Positions 1 through 10,224 of a stretch of 64,000 nucleotides of DNA are shown piece by piece. A program made the position numbers and the translations under genes. Position 1 is the first letter of the stretch. Each line of letters begins with the position of its first letter. Source of the DNA: Asterias amurensis. Its lineage: Eukaryota > Echinodermata > Asteroidea > Forcipulatida > Asteriidae. Location of the stretch: NCBI RefSeq assembly GCF_032118995.1, contig NC_092657.1:2663891-2727890 (forward strand), written 5' to 3'. A model generated the notes under the pieces. It was not told the origin of the DNA. It saw only the letters and a program-made list of their open reading frames with translations, and ran no database searches.

Positions 1-87
1 AAATGAACAATAACCCACATGAGAAGTGGACATGTAAATACAAAATTAACTACGTGTATATAAACGTTGTACATACGAATGTAAAGC

Positions 88-387
88 TTAAAGGAATACG
101 TTGCCTAGGATCGGTCAAGTTGGTCTTTGAAAAGCATTTGTAATAAAATGCATATAGGTAGAAAGATGTTGTAAAAGTAGAGTACAATAATCCACACAAA
201 CGTGCCTCGAAATTGCATGGTTTTCCTTTTACCTCGTCGACTAACACGGTCGGCAATTTATGAGAGTCAGACTTTTGACTCCCATAAAACATCTTTCAAA
301 CCATATGCATTTTATTTTATTTTTTAAACGGCTACAAACGCTTTTTATAGACCAACTCGTCTGATCCAAGGCAACGTGTTCCTTTAA
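88..387. mobile_element. Palindromic TTAA-flanked MITE, family B, copy 1
   Basis: The ends read TTAAAGGAATACGTTGCCT and, inverted, AGGCAACGTGTTCCTTTAA. The two arms are inverted copies over most of the length (for example the reverse complements around CACACAAACGTGCCTCG). Compared with the copies at 22984, 29262 and 56782 this copy has lost part of one arm. TTAA at both ends plus an AGG terminus suggests a non-autonomous Kolobok- or piggyBac-type element; superfamily is inference. Confidence 0.75.
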
Positions 388-1055
388 AGCTCCTTGTAAC
401 GAAACCCAATGCTAATTATTACTCAACTGACATGCGCAGTTGTGAAATGTTGAAACTGATGTATTAACCTCTGTAAATAGTTAAACAACTAATTGCATAC
501 TAATTATTATGAATAATAATGTGACAAGAAAAATTGTCGTGCCTTTCTTAGAAACGTTTGAATCGCAAACCTGTCGCCGAATTCGAGTTCTGAATCATGC
601 AACCTCGACCCCATGGGTGATCGATCTCGCCGCGCAGTCGATACGGCGCGCCGTAGTGCGCCGCAGCGCACTGTCCATGGTGGCGAGGTTGTGAATCTTA
701 GATACCGACTCTTATTATTCAACATGCAGGGTACCAGACTAATTCTCACTTCCACCCTCGGTTTGATGTCATTAATTGGAATACAATAATAATAATAGAA
801 CTGCAAGATGAAGTGTACAAAATTGTGAGTGGCTAATGGCTGCCTGACATGTTCCTCCTTGCATGGACAAAAGAACTGCTGTAAGGAAAAGGTATTGGTG
901 ACTTTCGGCCGCCATTTAATCCCAGCATACCCTGCTCGCTCATAACTCAATGTTGTTAATTCAAATGTGCAAATAAAAAAGGTGCAATACTCTTTACACG
1001 CCCTCAATTGTATGGTAGCCCTAAAAAGATGCAATATTGAACAACGGGTAATAAT
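388..1055. other. Unassigned stretch with a short GC-rich block
   Basis: No coding exon is recognised. Bases 590-690 are unusually GC-rich for this window (repeated GCGC and CGCGCC words) and end in CCATGGTGGCGAGG; a related GGCGCGCCGTCCATGG block recurs near 25240, so this is probably part of a dispersed repeat rather than a CpG-island promoter. Confidence 0.3.
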
Positions 1056-1395
1056 AATAATAATAATAATAATAAGACTTGTAATGCGCACATATCCACC
1101 CTGCTGGGTGTTCAAGGCGCAGTAAAACCAAAAACAAAACAAAAACAAAACACAACACAAAGAAAAACAGACACAACAAAATTAGTCATTGAAAACCTGT
1201 GACATAAGATAAGTTTTGAGAAGAGACTTGAATTTTGCGGTACAAACACAAGATCGAAGATTAAGTGTTAGAGAGTTCCAGATGCGTGGCGCGGCTGAAG
1301 AAAAAGACCTGTCACCCCATGAGTGTCGAGACTTGGGTTCAATGAGGAGAACATGGAACTTGATCAGGCTTCGTGGATCAAGTGTAGCCTAATGC
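1056..1395 (-). mobile_element. LINE 3' end (L2/CR1-like), antisense
   Basis: Read on the minus strand this ends in an (ATT)n tail (1056-1077) and matches the plus-strand fragment at 21778-22013 over its length, including the shared words CAGCAGGGTGGATA and GCGCATTACAAGTC. Upstream it encodes the end of a reverse-transcriptase ORF of the NSL(P)..F.K..LKT type seen in L2/CR1-like LINEs. It is a 5'-truncated remnant. Confidence 0.65.
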
Positions 1396-2588
1396 TGGCG
1401 GTCTCCCATGCTTGTCAATATTAATTATGCGGGTATAATTGATTGGTAAATGATCCCTTCGCGGCGGTCAGGATTGGCCAATGAGCTGCCTTCCAATGAA
1501 CTCTAACCCTACTTAAATAACGGCGCCCTACTTAAATAACGTCATTAAATGGAGATCGATTGGTATAGAGGTGTATTGTAAAGGTGGGGGATGGCACACT
1601 GGCGCACACCGTGAAGATCTTTGGTTCCGAAGTAATTCCCTTTAACCGTCTTGAAAAAAAGTCCCCAGAACATTGGTGACCACTCATTATTTCAGGGAAT
1701 GCTCTACATCCATCCCAGACATTACAAGAGATGTCCACTCCTTTGTCGAGATGAAGGTTTTTCATAGTGCGGTGAATGAGCAATTGAAAATCGTGTCAAG
1801 TTCTTTTTGGCAGTTGTGCTTAAAGAGTTGTGCCGCGTACATTGTCGCACAAAAATTGGCCTTCAAAAATAGTAATTATGAAGAAAACGTTGTTATGGTA
1901 AAAATAGCATGAATAATCTTGTAAAGACAGAAATTAATAAATTGTATATAGTGTATAAAAAACGACTAATTATTCCAACTATTTTGACCTATAATGTTAA
2001 AAAGGAATGTATAAACAAAACTATGTATTATTGTTGTAAATACTTCAACTTCTTGAAAAGCATGCAGTCTGTACACTGTCAATAAAAGGACATCCGTCCA
2101 ACTTTACCCCAATAAGGATTCAACAGTTGCTTTATCTCTGGAGGCGGCCATTTTGGTTTCTTTTCTCCGACGCTGTTTTTATGTTTGATGACGATCAGTA
2201 AGAAATGGTCTGACGTGCCGGTGTGGTTACAGATTCTGCCACTGCCCCCCCCCCCCCTCCATCAACCCATACGGCGAAACGTGCACAAACAGTTCATCTG
2301 ATGGCGCCCTCTTTTGAATCACCCTCCTTCAGGCCATGTGGAAGTCCCCTTATGGGGGCGGGGCAGAATCTCCGGGGACAGATTTCCAAATGGCACGGGC
2401 CCGGCCCCCTACTATTTCAAACACCATTTTGATACATATTTATAGGTCTTCTATAGGCTTTGTGTAATGATAACAAGGATGATTTATGATTGCATCAACC
2501 CAAGCTGGTAAATCCGTGATCTCTAAGGAAAAGTTTATAATTATTCACACACAGAAAAGCTCATTATGGAACTGAGGCACGCATTACA
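1396..2588. other. No recognised gene; possible terminal exon near 1695-1912
   Basis: A 79-codon open stretch ending with TGA at 1910-1912 follows a plausible acceptor (TTATTTCAG at about 1687-1695), and AATAAA-like words lie downstream at about 1935 and 2083, so a terminal exon of an unknown gene is possible. The residues match no family I know. The rest is AT-rich with a poly-C run at 2245-2256. Confidence 0.15.
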
Positions 2589-2589
2589 A

Positions 2590-2695
2590 TGATAATTTGC
2601 AGAATATTTTTTTTGTTTAACCGTACACCGATGTCTGTTACTTTTAGCACTGTATACTCAGTACTTCCCGAGTCCTGTGAAAAAAATATCACAGG
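2590..2695. repeat. Left part of tRNA-like foldback element, family E, split by the LTR element
   Basis: The words ACTGTATACTCAGTACTT and CCGAGTCCTGTGAAAA appear inverted at about 8030-8070, and the interval 7822-8150 continues this repeat on the other side of the LTR element. The long inverted arms carry a tRNA-like B box (GGATTCGAACCC and GGGTTCAAATCCC, one per arm in the 7822-8150 part). A further copy lies at 42222-42412 and a fragment at 23925. Confidence 0.7.
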
Positions 2696-2908
2696 TGTGA
2701 CAAGTGCATCATCTTGTCTATGTCTAGTGCCCTCAGTTGGCAGCTCCTGCAACTGGATGGTTTCTAGCTAGCTGTATATAGTTTCACATGTTATGATTAT
2801 TCTTACTTACACACCGAGAGTTTGTGACAACACGATTTGACAAGCCCAGTTTATTGTTTCATAGTGAGTTATTTCTGATAGTATTTAGTTAGAGAAAATA
2901 CTATTACA
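2696..2908 (+). repeat. 5' LTR
   Basis: Direct repeat of 7609-7821, beginning TGTGACAAGTGC and ending ACTATTACA. Very few differences are visible between the two LTRs. Confidence 0.93.
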
Positions 2909-2922
2909 TGGTGTCAGAAGTG
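2909..2922 (+). promoter_or_regulatory. Primer-binding site, Leu tRNA type
   Basis: TGGTGTCAGAAGTG directly follows the 5' LTR and complements the CACTTCTGACACCA end of Leu tRNAs as I recall it. Confidence 0.75.
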
Positions 2923-3382
2923 TTTATCGTGTATTTGGTCCATACATTGAAGAAGATTTCCAAAGGACAGCACAAGGCAAGGCATTGAAATTGACCGAGG
3001 CTGCACTGATTAGTGATTGTTTGGAAACTCATGACATGTGCTCTCCAGGTGTGTGTGTATGGTATGAAGAAGTGATCGTCTAACCAGGTAACAGATTTAC
3101 TTTAGAAATTGTCACAAGTACAGCTAGACTCCAGAAATAATTTGTTGAAATTGAGAAACAAATAACTATCAAGAACCACATGAACTGTCCAGGAGAACTC
3201 CGTCAGACAAGGAAGGAACAAAGTGAACTTTATGATCTATTTGCTGCAGTAGTCAGATATTTTTGTGTTTGTGTATAGTTATTGATCCTGGGGGACGGGT
3301 CTGACCCCTTCCATGATTTAGCTGATTAGTATAAGTCTTGGGAGTAAGTACCTGGGTAGATTTCTGTGCGTGAGCATAATTA

Positions 3383-4354
3383 TTGTCTGACTGCAGTGCA
3401 AAGAAAATGGACAGAATCAGGCCACCCGCCAACCTTGACATGGAGGTCAGAGACCTTTCCCGTACATGGAAAAGGTGGAGAGAAGAGCTTACACTTTACA
3501 TTGACCTAGCAATGGCTAAGAAAGAAGACCAAATCAAGGTGAAGATGTTTCAGTATCTTGTTGGTACTACAGGACGAGAGCTGTTCAAGACACTGGGGCT
3601 AACAAATGAATCAAAGCTTACCGATGACCTGGAGGCGTTTGATGCACACTGTGATCCCAAAAAGAGCGAAACAGTAGAGAGATACAGATTTTTCACTAGA
3701 AATCAAGAGGGTGGAGAGTCCATAGAGAAGTATCTTACTGAGCTGAAACTACTGGCCGAAACTTGCAACTTCGAAACACTTCGTGACTCGCTTCTGAGAG
3801 ATCGTATAATATGTGGAATACAAGATTCCAATCTACGTGAAAGGCTTTTACGAGAAAGTAGCCTTGACCTTGAGAAATGTCTAGCCATAAGTCGAGCATC
3901 AGAGCTATCCAAGGAAAGAATTAAAACCTTGGAAGAACCTGCAGCCACAGAAGTACATGCTGTATACAAACAAAGGCAACGAAAACCAGCACGTAGTGAT
4001 GGGACACGACAGAAAGCGGCCACACATGGAAGAGTCTGCAAATTCTGTGGGCTACAGCATGAATTTGTGAAAGAGAAATGCCCGGCATATGGAAAAGAAT
4101 GCACAAAGTGTCACAAGATGAACCACTTTGCCAAACAATGCCTTTCGAAAGGTACGAGAGTTTATGCAGTTGCAGATGACAACAGTTCCGATGACTCAAC
4201 GTACGAGGAACTCATGACCATGGAGCTCATACCAGAGACAATCCACACAGTGGAGAAATCATTCGCGAAAAACATCTATGCCAAAATGATGATAGCGAAA
4301 AAACAAGTTCTTCTTCAAATCGACTCAGGAGCAACTTGTAAATGTGATCCCTAA
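3383..4354 (+). CDS. gag-like ORF of the LTR element
   Basis: Part of the fossil LTR element. The likely Met start is at 3407. The N-terminal part looks like a capsid region (charged helices, residues ~20-160 of the ORF). Two zinc-knuckle-like clusters follow (CKFCG...H....C and CTKCHKMNHFAKQC). The ORF ends just after an aspartic-protease DSGA motif and overlaps the pol ORF by a few bases, as in elements that use recoding between gag and pol. Confidence 0.85.
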   Translation: MSDCSAKKMDRIRPPANLDMEVRDLSRTWKRWREELTLYIDLAMAKKEDQIKVKMFQYLVGTTGRELFKTLGLTNESKLTDDLEAFDAHCDPKKSETVERYRFFTRNQEGGESIEKYLTELKLLAETCNFETLRDSLLRDRIICGIQDSNLRERLLRESSLDLEKCLAISRASELSKERIKTLEEPAATEVHAVYKQRQRKPARSDGTRQKAATHGRVCKFCGLQHEFVKEKCPAYGKECTKCHKMNHFAKQCLSKGTRVYAVADDNSSDDSTYEELMTMELIPETIHTVEKSFAKNIYAKMMIAKKQVLLQIDSGATCKCDP

Positions 4355-7349
4355 ACATCTGATAGGAGATGCACAGCTCACAGAGACGAAGCAGGTGTTG
4401 TCCATGTACAACAAGACAACACTGATTCCACTTGGGCGATGCAAACTAAAGATGATTAACCTTAAGAACCAGAAGAAGTACAAGGTAGATTTTGTTGTTG
4501 TACAAGATGAAGGAGTGACACCGATACTGGGGAGTAAAGCAGCACAACAGATGGGCATGATAGAAGTTCATCATGAGAATATTGCCTATGTTGCCCCACC
4601 AATGCAGACAGTGAAGTCAGCAGAGCAACTGATCACCGAGTTTGCAGATGTTTTTGAAGGAACAGGATGCCTCGAGAACAAATATCACCTTGATGTGGAT
4701 TCAACCGTCAATCCTGTGGTGCATCCACCGAGACGTGTGCCAATCGCTTTGAAGCAGAAGCTGAAGCGAGAGTTAGACAAACTGACTGAAACACAAATTG
4801 TCAAACCAGTTGATACACCTACTCCATGGGTATCAAGTTTGGTCTGTGTTGTCAAACCACACAAACTGCGAATTTGTCTTGATCCCAAAGATCTGAACAA
4901 AGCACTCAACAGAAGTCACTACCCAATGAAGACGATTGATGATATCCTTCCCGACTTGAACAATGCCAAAGTGTTCTCCGTTCTAGATGCAAAGAATGGT
5001 TTCTGGCATGTTGAGCTAGATGAAGAAAGCTCCTACCTGACAACGTTCAACACACCATTTGGCAGATACAGATGGCTGCGTATGCCGTTCGGAATCAGCA
5101 CGGCGCCGGAGGAATTCCAACGACGACAAGACCAAGTTATAGAAGGTCTTGAGGGTGTTCAAACCATAGCTGATGATATACTTGTATTCGGAAAAGGGGA
5201 TACAATGGCTGAAGCAACAGCTGACCATGACATGAAGCTAAAAGCTCTGCTAGAAAGATGCCGTCAGAGAAATTTGAAGCTAAACAAAGCCAAATTGAAG
5301 CTCAAAATGAAGCAGGTGCCATTCATGGGACATCTCATCACAGTAGATGGACTGAAACCTGACCCAGCAAAGGTGAAAGCTGTGCAAGAGATGCCTAAGC
5401 CATCCAACAAGACAGAGCTACAAAGATTCATTGGCTTTGTCAATTATCTCAGCAAGTTTCTTCCACAACTGAGCGCTACCTGTGAGCCACTGAGAAAGTT
5501 GACACAAAAGGACGCAGACTGGTGCTGGCTAGATAGCCATGACAAAGCAGTAGATGCCATTACTAAGATGGTAACCATGGCACCAGTACTGAAGTACTAT
5601 GATCCAAAGGAGGAGCTCACTCTGCAGTCTGATGCATCACAGACCGGGCTAGGGGCAGCATTGATGCAGAAAGGTCAGCCTGTTACATTTGCAAGCAGAG
5701 CCCTCACTGACTGTGAAACAAGATATGCTCAAATTGAGAAAGAGCTACTTTCCGTCATCTTTGGCCTGGAACGGTTTCATCAGTTCACATATGGTCGCCA
5801 AGTTAATGTGCAGACAGATCACAAGCCACTTGAGATGATTGTTCTCAAACCTCTACATCGTGCACCTAAGCGTCTGCAGAGGATGCTGATGAGACTACAG
5901 ACCTATGATGTAAAGGTCTCGTACCACCAGGGTAAAGAAATGTATCTGGCGGATACACTTAGCAGAGCATACCTACCCGAGAAACCGCAAGATTGCTTTC
6001 AAAAGGGACTAGAAACAGTCAACATGATAAAACATCTGCCTATCACTCCACAGAGATTGAATGACATACAACAGCACACAGCAAATGATCAAACGCTGAT
6101 GTTGCTCAAAGATTCCATATTGAATGGATGGACTGAAATAAAACGTGACGTCCCCAACTTGCTCACCCCCTACTTTGACATCAGAGATGAGCTAAGCATC
6201 CAGGATGGACTTCTCTTCAAAGGGGAAAGAGTAATAGTGCCAAAATCCCTTCGTAGCAGTATGCTTCAGCGCATTCACTCGTCTCACCTCGGAATTGAAG
6301 GGTGTCTCCTTCGTGCACGAGAGTGTCTGTACTGGCCAGGTATCACAGCAGAGGTGAAAGACTTCATCCAAAAGTGTGACATCTGCAGATCACTAGAGTC
6401 CAAGCAGCAGAAAGAAACTCTACACCCTCATGAAATTCCAAATAGACCATGGGCAAAACTTGGAGCAGACCTGTGTGTTCAAGGGGACAAGAATTACCTC
6501 ATCACAGTCGACTACTACTCCAACTTCTGGGAAATCGACTACCTAGAAGATACCAAGGCTAACACAGTCATAAGGAAGCTCAAAGCTAACTTCGCTCGAC
6601 ACGGTATCCCTGATAATTTAATCACAGACAATGGACCACAGTTTAAATCTGAACAATTTAAAGCATTCACTTCGACCTGGGAGTTTACCCATACAACTTC
6701 TTCTCCTTACTATCCGCAAAGCAACGGAAAAGCCGAGCAAGCAGTAAAGATGGCTAAAACAATGCTCAAAAAAGCCGCAAACGCCAAAGCTGACCCCTAC
6801 CTAGCGTTACTTGATTTTCGCAACACGCCATCTCAAGGACTGTCCAGCAGTCCAGTTCAACGCCTGATGAATCGCAGAACCAAGACACTGCTGCCTTCAA
6901 CAAACAAACTTCTTAAGCCAAAGATTATCACGAAGGTTCCCCAACAACTCGCTGAAAACAAGAAACGACAGGCATATCACTATGACAAAAGAGCGAAAGA
7001 CCTCCCCCCACTGACAGTCGGTGAAACAGTTCTAGTCAGACCAATGAAAGACAAGGTAGAGTGGAAGAAAGCGATTGTAACCCGCAAGAAAAGCGAACCA
7101 CGATCATATGAAGTGATGACCCAAACCGGCAAAACATACCGAAGAAATCGCAGAGATCTCCGCAGCACCAAAGAGGATTACAGTCCAATCAACCCAAACT
7201 TTGATGCCAATGTCCCAACAAAGGAAACAACCATTGACGCGAACATAGAACCACAACAAGACCCAGGACAACAACAACCTTTGGTCACAACTAGATCAGG
7301 ACGCACAGTGAAACAACCCTCACATCTCACTGACTTTGTAACCTACTAA
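4344..7349 (+). CDS. pol-like ORF of the LTR element (RT, RNase H, integrase)
   Basis: Part of the fossil LTR element, 1001 codons. In order: end of the protease region; reverse transcriptase with LRMPFGI and an IADDILVF catalytic motif; RNase H (SDASQTGLGAAL, QTDHKPLE); integrase with an H..H..C..C zinc finger (HSSHLGIEG...CDICR), core TDNGPQF and a later Glu. A basic C-terminal region follows. Domain order RT-RH-IN is that of Ty3/gypsy elements. Confidence 0.93.
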   Translation: MIPKHLIGDAQLTETKQVLSMYNKTTLIPLGRCKLKMINLKNQKKYKVDFVVVQDEGVTPILGSKAAQQMGMIEVHHENIAYVAPPMQTVKSAEQLITEFADVFEGTGCLENKYHLDVDSTVNPVVHPPRRVPIALKQKLKRELDKLTETQIVKPVDTPTPWVSSLVCVVKPHKLRICLDPKDLNKALNRSHYPMKTIDDILPDLNNAKVFSVLDAKNGFWHVELDEESSYLTTFNTPFGRYRWLRMPFGISTAPEEFQRRQDQVIEGLEGVQTIADDILVFGKGDTMAEATADHDMKLKALLERCRQRNLKLNKAKLKLKMKQVPFMGHLITVDGLKPDPAKVKAVQEMPKPSNKTELQRFIGFVNYLSKFLPQLSATCEPLRKLTQKDADWCWLDSHDKAVDAITKMVTMAPVLKYYDPKEELTLQSDASQTGLGAALMQKGQPVTFASRALTDCETRYAQIEKELLSVIFGLERFHQFTYGRQVNVQTDHKPLEMIVLKPLHRAPKRLQRMLMRLQTYDVKVSYHQGKEMYLADTLSRAYLPEKPQDCFQKGLETVNMIKHLPITPQRLNDIQQHTANDQTLMLLKDSILNGWTEIKRDVPNLLTPYFDIRDELSIQDGLLFKGERVIVPKSLRSSMLQRIHSSHLGIEGCLLRARECLYWPGITAEVKDFIQKCDICRSLESKQQKETLHPHEIPNRPWAKLGADLCVQGDKNYLITVDYYSNFWEIDYLEDTKANTVIRKLKANFARHGIPDNLITDNGPQFKSEQFKAFTSTWEFTHTTSSPYYPQSNGKAEQAVKMAKTMLKKAANAKADPYLALLDFRNTPSQGLSSSPVQRLMNRRTKTLLPSTNKLLKPKIITKVPQQLAENKKRQAYHYDKRAKDLPPLTVGETVLVRPMKDKVEWKKAIVTRKKSEPRSYEVMTQTGKTYRRNRRDLRSTKEDYSPINPNFDANVPTKETTIDANIEPQQDPGQQQPLVTTRSGRTVKQPSHLTDFVTY

Positions 7350-7608
7350 AAGTACAGGACTGAGAAAAGAACAGGCTTGAGAAAATAACAAAAGTTAGAA
7401 AGTTGAGTTAGTGTTTATTTGTTATGCATTAAAAAGGCTACTCGGATTGTTTGATTTGAAGACACAACATTATTTGAAACTGAACCACACTGGAGCCACA
7501 ATATTCTATGGATGGACCTAACATTGGAACTTGATCTATTTCTTTAAGATTCTTTGGATGAACAATATTATTTGAACTGTATGACTCATTTCTTTATTGG
7601 AGGAAAGA

Positions 7609-7821
7609 TGTGACAAGTGCATCATCTTGTCTATGTCTAGCGCCCTCAGTTGGCAGCTCCTGCAACTGGATGGTTTCTAGCTAGCTGTATATAGTTTCAC
7701 ATGTTATGATTATTCTTACTTACACACCGAGAGTTTGTGACAACACGATTTGAGAAGCCCAGTTTATTGTTTCATAGTGAGTTATTTCTGATAGTATTTA
7801 GTTAGAGAAAATACTATTACA
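7609..7821 (+). repeat. 3' LTR
   Basis: Near-identical direct repeat of the 5' LTR, preceded by the purine tract GGAGGAAAGA at 7599-7608 and followed by the ACAGG target duplication. Confidence 0.93.
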
Positions 7822-8150
7822 ACAGGCATGTTACTCGGGTGGGATTCGAACCCACGACTCTTTATCCCCGATGTAAATTTGACATATTATCATTTCGGTA
7901 CCCACTGCCGCCAAAACATAGGATTCGAACTGCCTCTAGCTACCGGGCAATCTCGACAGTCTATTCGGTAAGACACTGTTCTATTGCTAGGGTCGTGGGT
8001 TCAAATCCCACCGAGTAACATGCCTGTGATATTTTTTCACAGGACTCGGGGAAAGTACTGAGTATACAGTGCAAACACATGGGTAAAAAAAATAATAAAA
8101 CAATTCTTTATCCCCGATGTAAATTTAACATCTATGATAATTTGCAGGGT
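7822..8150. repeat. Right part of tRNA-like foldback element, family E
   Basis: Contains two inverted arms: CATGTTACTCGGGTGGGATT at the left and AATCCCACCGAGTAACATG around 8005-8022, each with a tRNA-like B box, then an inverted copy of the 2640-2695 arm. A second inner segment (GGATTCGAACTGCC, TAGCTACCGGGCAAT) recurs at 42360-42405. This is a compound hairpin able to fold over about 80 bp. Confidence 0.7.
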
Positions 8151-8192
8151 GAACAAACTACTGCATCCATCTTGTACATGTCTGTTTTGTAG

Positions 8193-8329
8193 GTGCATTG
8201 AAAACAACTGGGGTGTTCACATTGGCACCATGGGTGTTTTCACATTAAAGATACACCGAGAGAGTATCAACATTAATCATCGTGTTAAATTAACACCAAC
8301 GTGATATGTTGGCAGAAAGTAATATTATG
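8193..8329. repeat. Left half of a foldback element interrupted by MITE A1
   Basis: The phrase GGGTGTTTTCACATTA with ACACCGAGA is repeated inverted at 8725-8757 (TCTCGGTATC, AATGTGAAAACACAT). MITE A1 separates the halves, so the foldback is older. Confidence 0.5.
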
Positions 8330-8709
8330 TTAAAGGCAGTGGACACTATTGGTGATTGTCAAAGACTAGCCTTCACAGATATCTCAACATATTGCATAAA
8401 ATTACAAACCTGTGAGAATTTTAGCTCCATCGGTCATCGAACTTGCGAGTACTAATGAAAGAAAAAATACCCTTGTCACACGAAGTTGTGTGCGTTTAGA
8501 TAGTTGTTTTCGAGACCTCAAGTTCTAAACTTGAGGTCTCGAAATCAAGTTCGTGGAAAATTACTTGTTTCTCAAAAACTATGGCACTTCAGAGGGAGAC
8601 ATTTCTCACAATGTTTTATACTATCAACCTCTCCCCATTACTCGCCACCAAGAAAGGTTTTACGCTAATAATTATTTTTGAGTAATTACCAATAGTGTCC
8701 ACTGTCTAT
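8330..8709 (+). mobile_element. Family A MITE, copy A1
   Basis: Family A, the commonest repeat here, is about 370 bp, flanked by TTAA, with terminal inverted repeats AGGCAGTGGACACTATTGG. I orient it with the GTCAAAGAC end first. Internally there is always a short hairpin of the type GACCTCAA...TTGAGGTC. This copy is full length and sits inside a foldback element. Confidence 0.85.
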
Positions 8710-9125
8710 AACGGCAGTGTAAATTTTCTCGGTATCTATAATGTGAAAACACATTATGGTGTCAATTTTATCATCGTAGTTTTTCCAGTGTGGCCCCAGA
8801 AAACAAGTTCCTTGTTCATGATCAAGAGTCTCTTATTGTTTGATTCAGACAGAATGTTGCCCAAAATATACAGCTCAAAGACATAATAGAAGATAGACAT
8901 AACAAAATAGCTCCATCGGACAATATCAATACTTTAATTTCCATCAATTTATTGTATTTATTTTGTTTCTGTTGTAAGAACACTCTCCCTGTCGGGAATA
9001 CAAGTTCAACTGTCAGCCATTAGTATTTAAAAAAACAAACCCATCAAATCAAAAACATGTAACCTGCAGTCTCTTCAACTCCATCCATTTGCTGTAAAGG
9101 CACGTTTCTCTATTAGAGGGAAGGT

Positions 9126-9280
9126 ACACCTTCGGTAATTGTCAAAGACCAGTCTGTATCTCAACATGATATGCATAAAATAACAACCTGTGAGACTTTG
9201 AGCTCTTTTGGTCATCAAAATTGCGAGATAATGATGAGAGAACAGATACCCTTGTTATACGAACTTGTCCACTGGCTTTA
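9126..9280 (+). mobile_element. Family A MITE fragment A2
   Basis: Only the first half remains (TCAAAGACCAG ... GCGAGATAATGA), joined directly to a CCACTGGCTTTA end; the hairpin centre is deleted. Confidence 0.6.
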
Positions 9281-9885
9281 ACACAAATCGGGGAATGGGT
9301 AAAACACAAATTAACTATTGTTCCTGATGAAAATGGAACAACTTTATATACTAAACCATACTAAATGGTCTGTGCACAGCACAGTCTGTGGCAAGATATA
9401 ATGGGCAAATATGGCAACTAACTTTTCAAAACTAGTTAATGAGGTAAATTAGTACAAAACTATATAATGTGTGACTCATTGTGGCGTTAAACTATAATAC
9501 TCATCAAGGATCTTGGTTGAATTGCACAAAATAAATATATACCTACATGTTTACATACATAATAAATACTTTTTGGAATGTGGAATTTGGCAAATGTATT
9601 TTAAATAAAAATAAATATGAAATAACTTCCCGTAACTAAACTTGCTAAGCCGAAGACTTTAGGAGTGGAGTAAGAACTGGTTATAAGAGTAAATAATATC
9701 AAAAGACAACTGTGTTGAACGAAAACTATAAAATACATCTCTCATATAAGATTATACTTTCTTTTACATAAACTATTTCAGCCTATGTCAGTTTTACATT
9801 TTTAACAATAAATATTTTCAAGTCCAAATTATTTATTTACTGAGCTTTTTGAAGTACCAACATTGATTAAAGCGTCTATGTAACT
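9281..9885. other. AT-rich stretch, nothing recognised
   Basis: No exon, RNA gene or known repeat is seen. Confidence 0.3.
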
Positions 9886-10224
9886 TGTGTACGACAAAAA
9901 ACACAATGTCCAGATTTACACTAAACTTACACAGTTTGAAGATAATAGAAAGCTTCCCTGAACATATTACGTGCTGAGGTACTGTAGTTTTTAGGAAATG
10001 AGTAAAACAATGTCATAAAAATAATTTTCGTCTCATGAGACGAAAATTATTTTAATCATTTACAAACGTATTTTCATGACATTGTTTTACTCATTTCTCA
10101 AAAACTACAGCACCTCAGTAAGCAATATTATTTGAAGGGAAGCTTTCCACTATCATTATCATCAAACTGTGTTAGTTTAGTGTCAATCTATGGAAATTTT
10201 GGAAAAAGTACCCAACTCTTTTAA
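9886..10224. mobile_element. Family C foldback MITE, copy C1
   Basis: Two inverted arms of about 150 bp meet at a nearly perfect centre (AATTTTCGTCTCATGAGACG then its complement, 10021-10052). Other copies are at 19255 and 35198. The family consensus ends in TTAAAGGGTCTGGGTACTTT, again TTAA plus AGG; this copy lacks the outer left end. Confidence 0.75.

Larger units (their letters stand above)
2696..7821 (+). mobile_element. Ty3/gypsy-type LTR retrotransposon (Mag/SURL-like), looks whole
   Basis: A 5,126-bp element bounded by two near-identical LTRs of about 213 bp (2696-2908 and 7609-7821), each TG...CA. Five-base ACAGG target duplications lie outside (2691-2695, 7822-7826). A primer-binding site directly after the 5' LTR (2909-2922) matches the 3' end of Leu tRNA, the primer known for SURL-type echinoid elements. 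A purine tract precedes the 3' LTR. There are two long overlapping ORFs, gag and pol, with no obvious breaks. The near-identical LTRs mean a recent insertion. It interrupts the family E foldback element. The Mag/SURL lineage call rests on the primer and domain order, not on a tree. Confidence 0.93.

Noticed and set aside
507-1160. 217-codon minus-strand ORF
   Set aside because: It runs through a LINE 3' UTR, a microsatellite and a GC-rich repeat block; composition is unlike a protein and no domain is seen.
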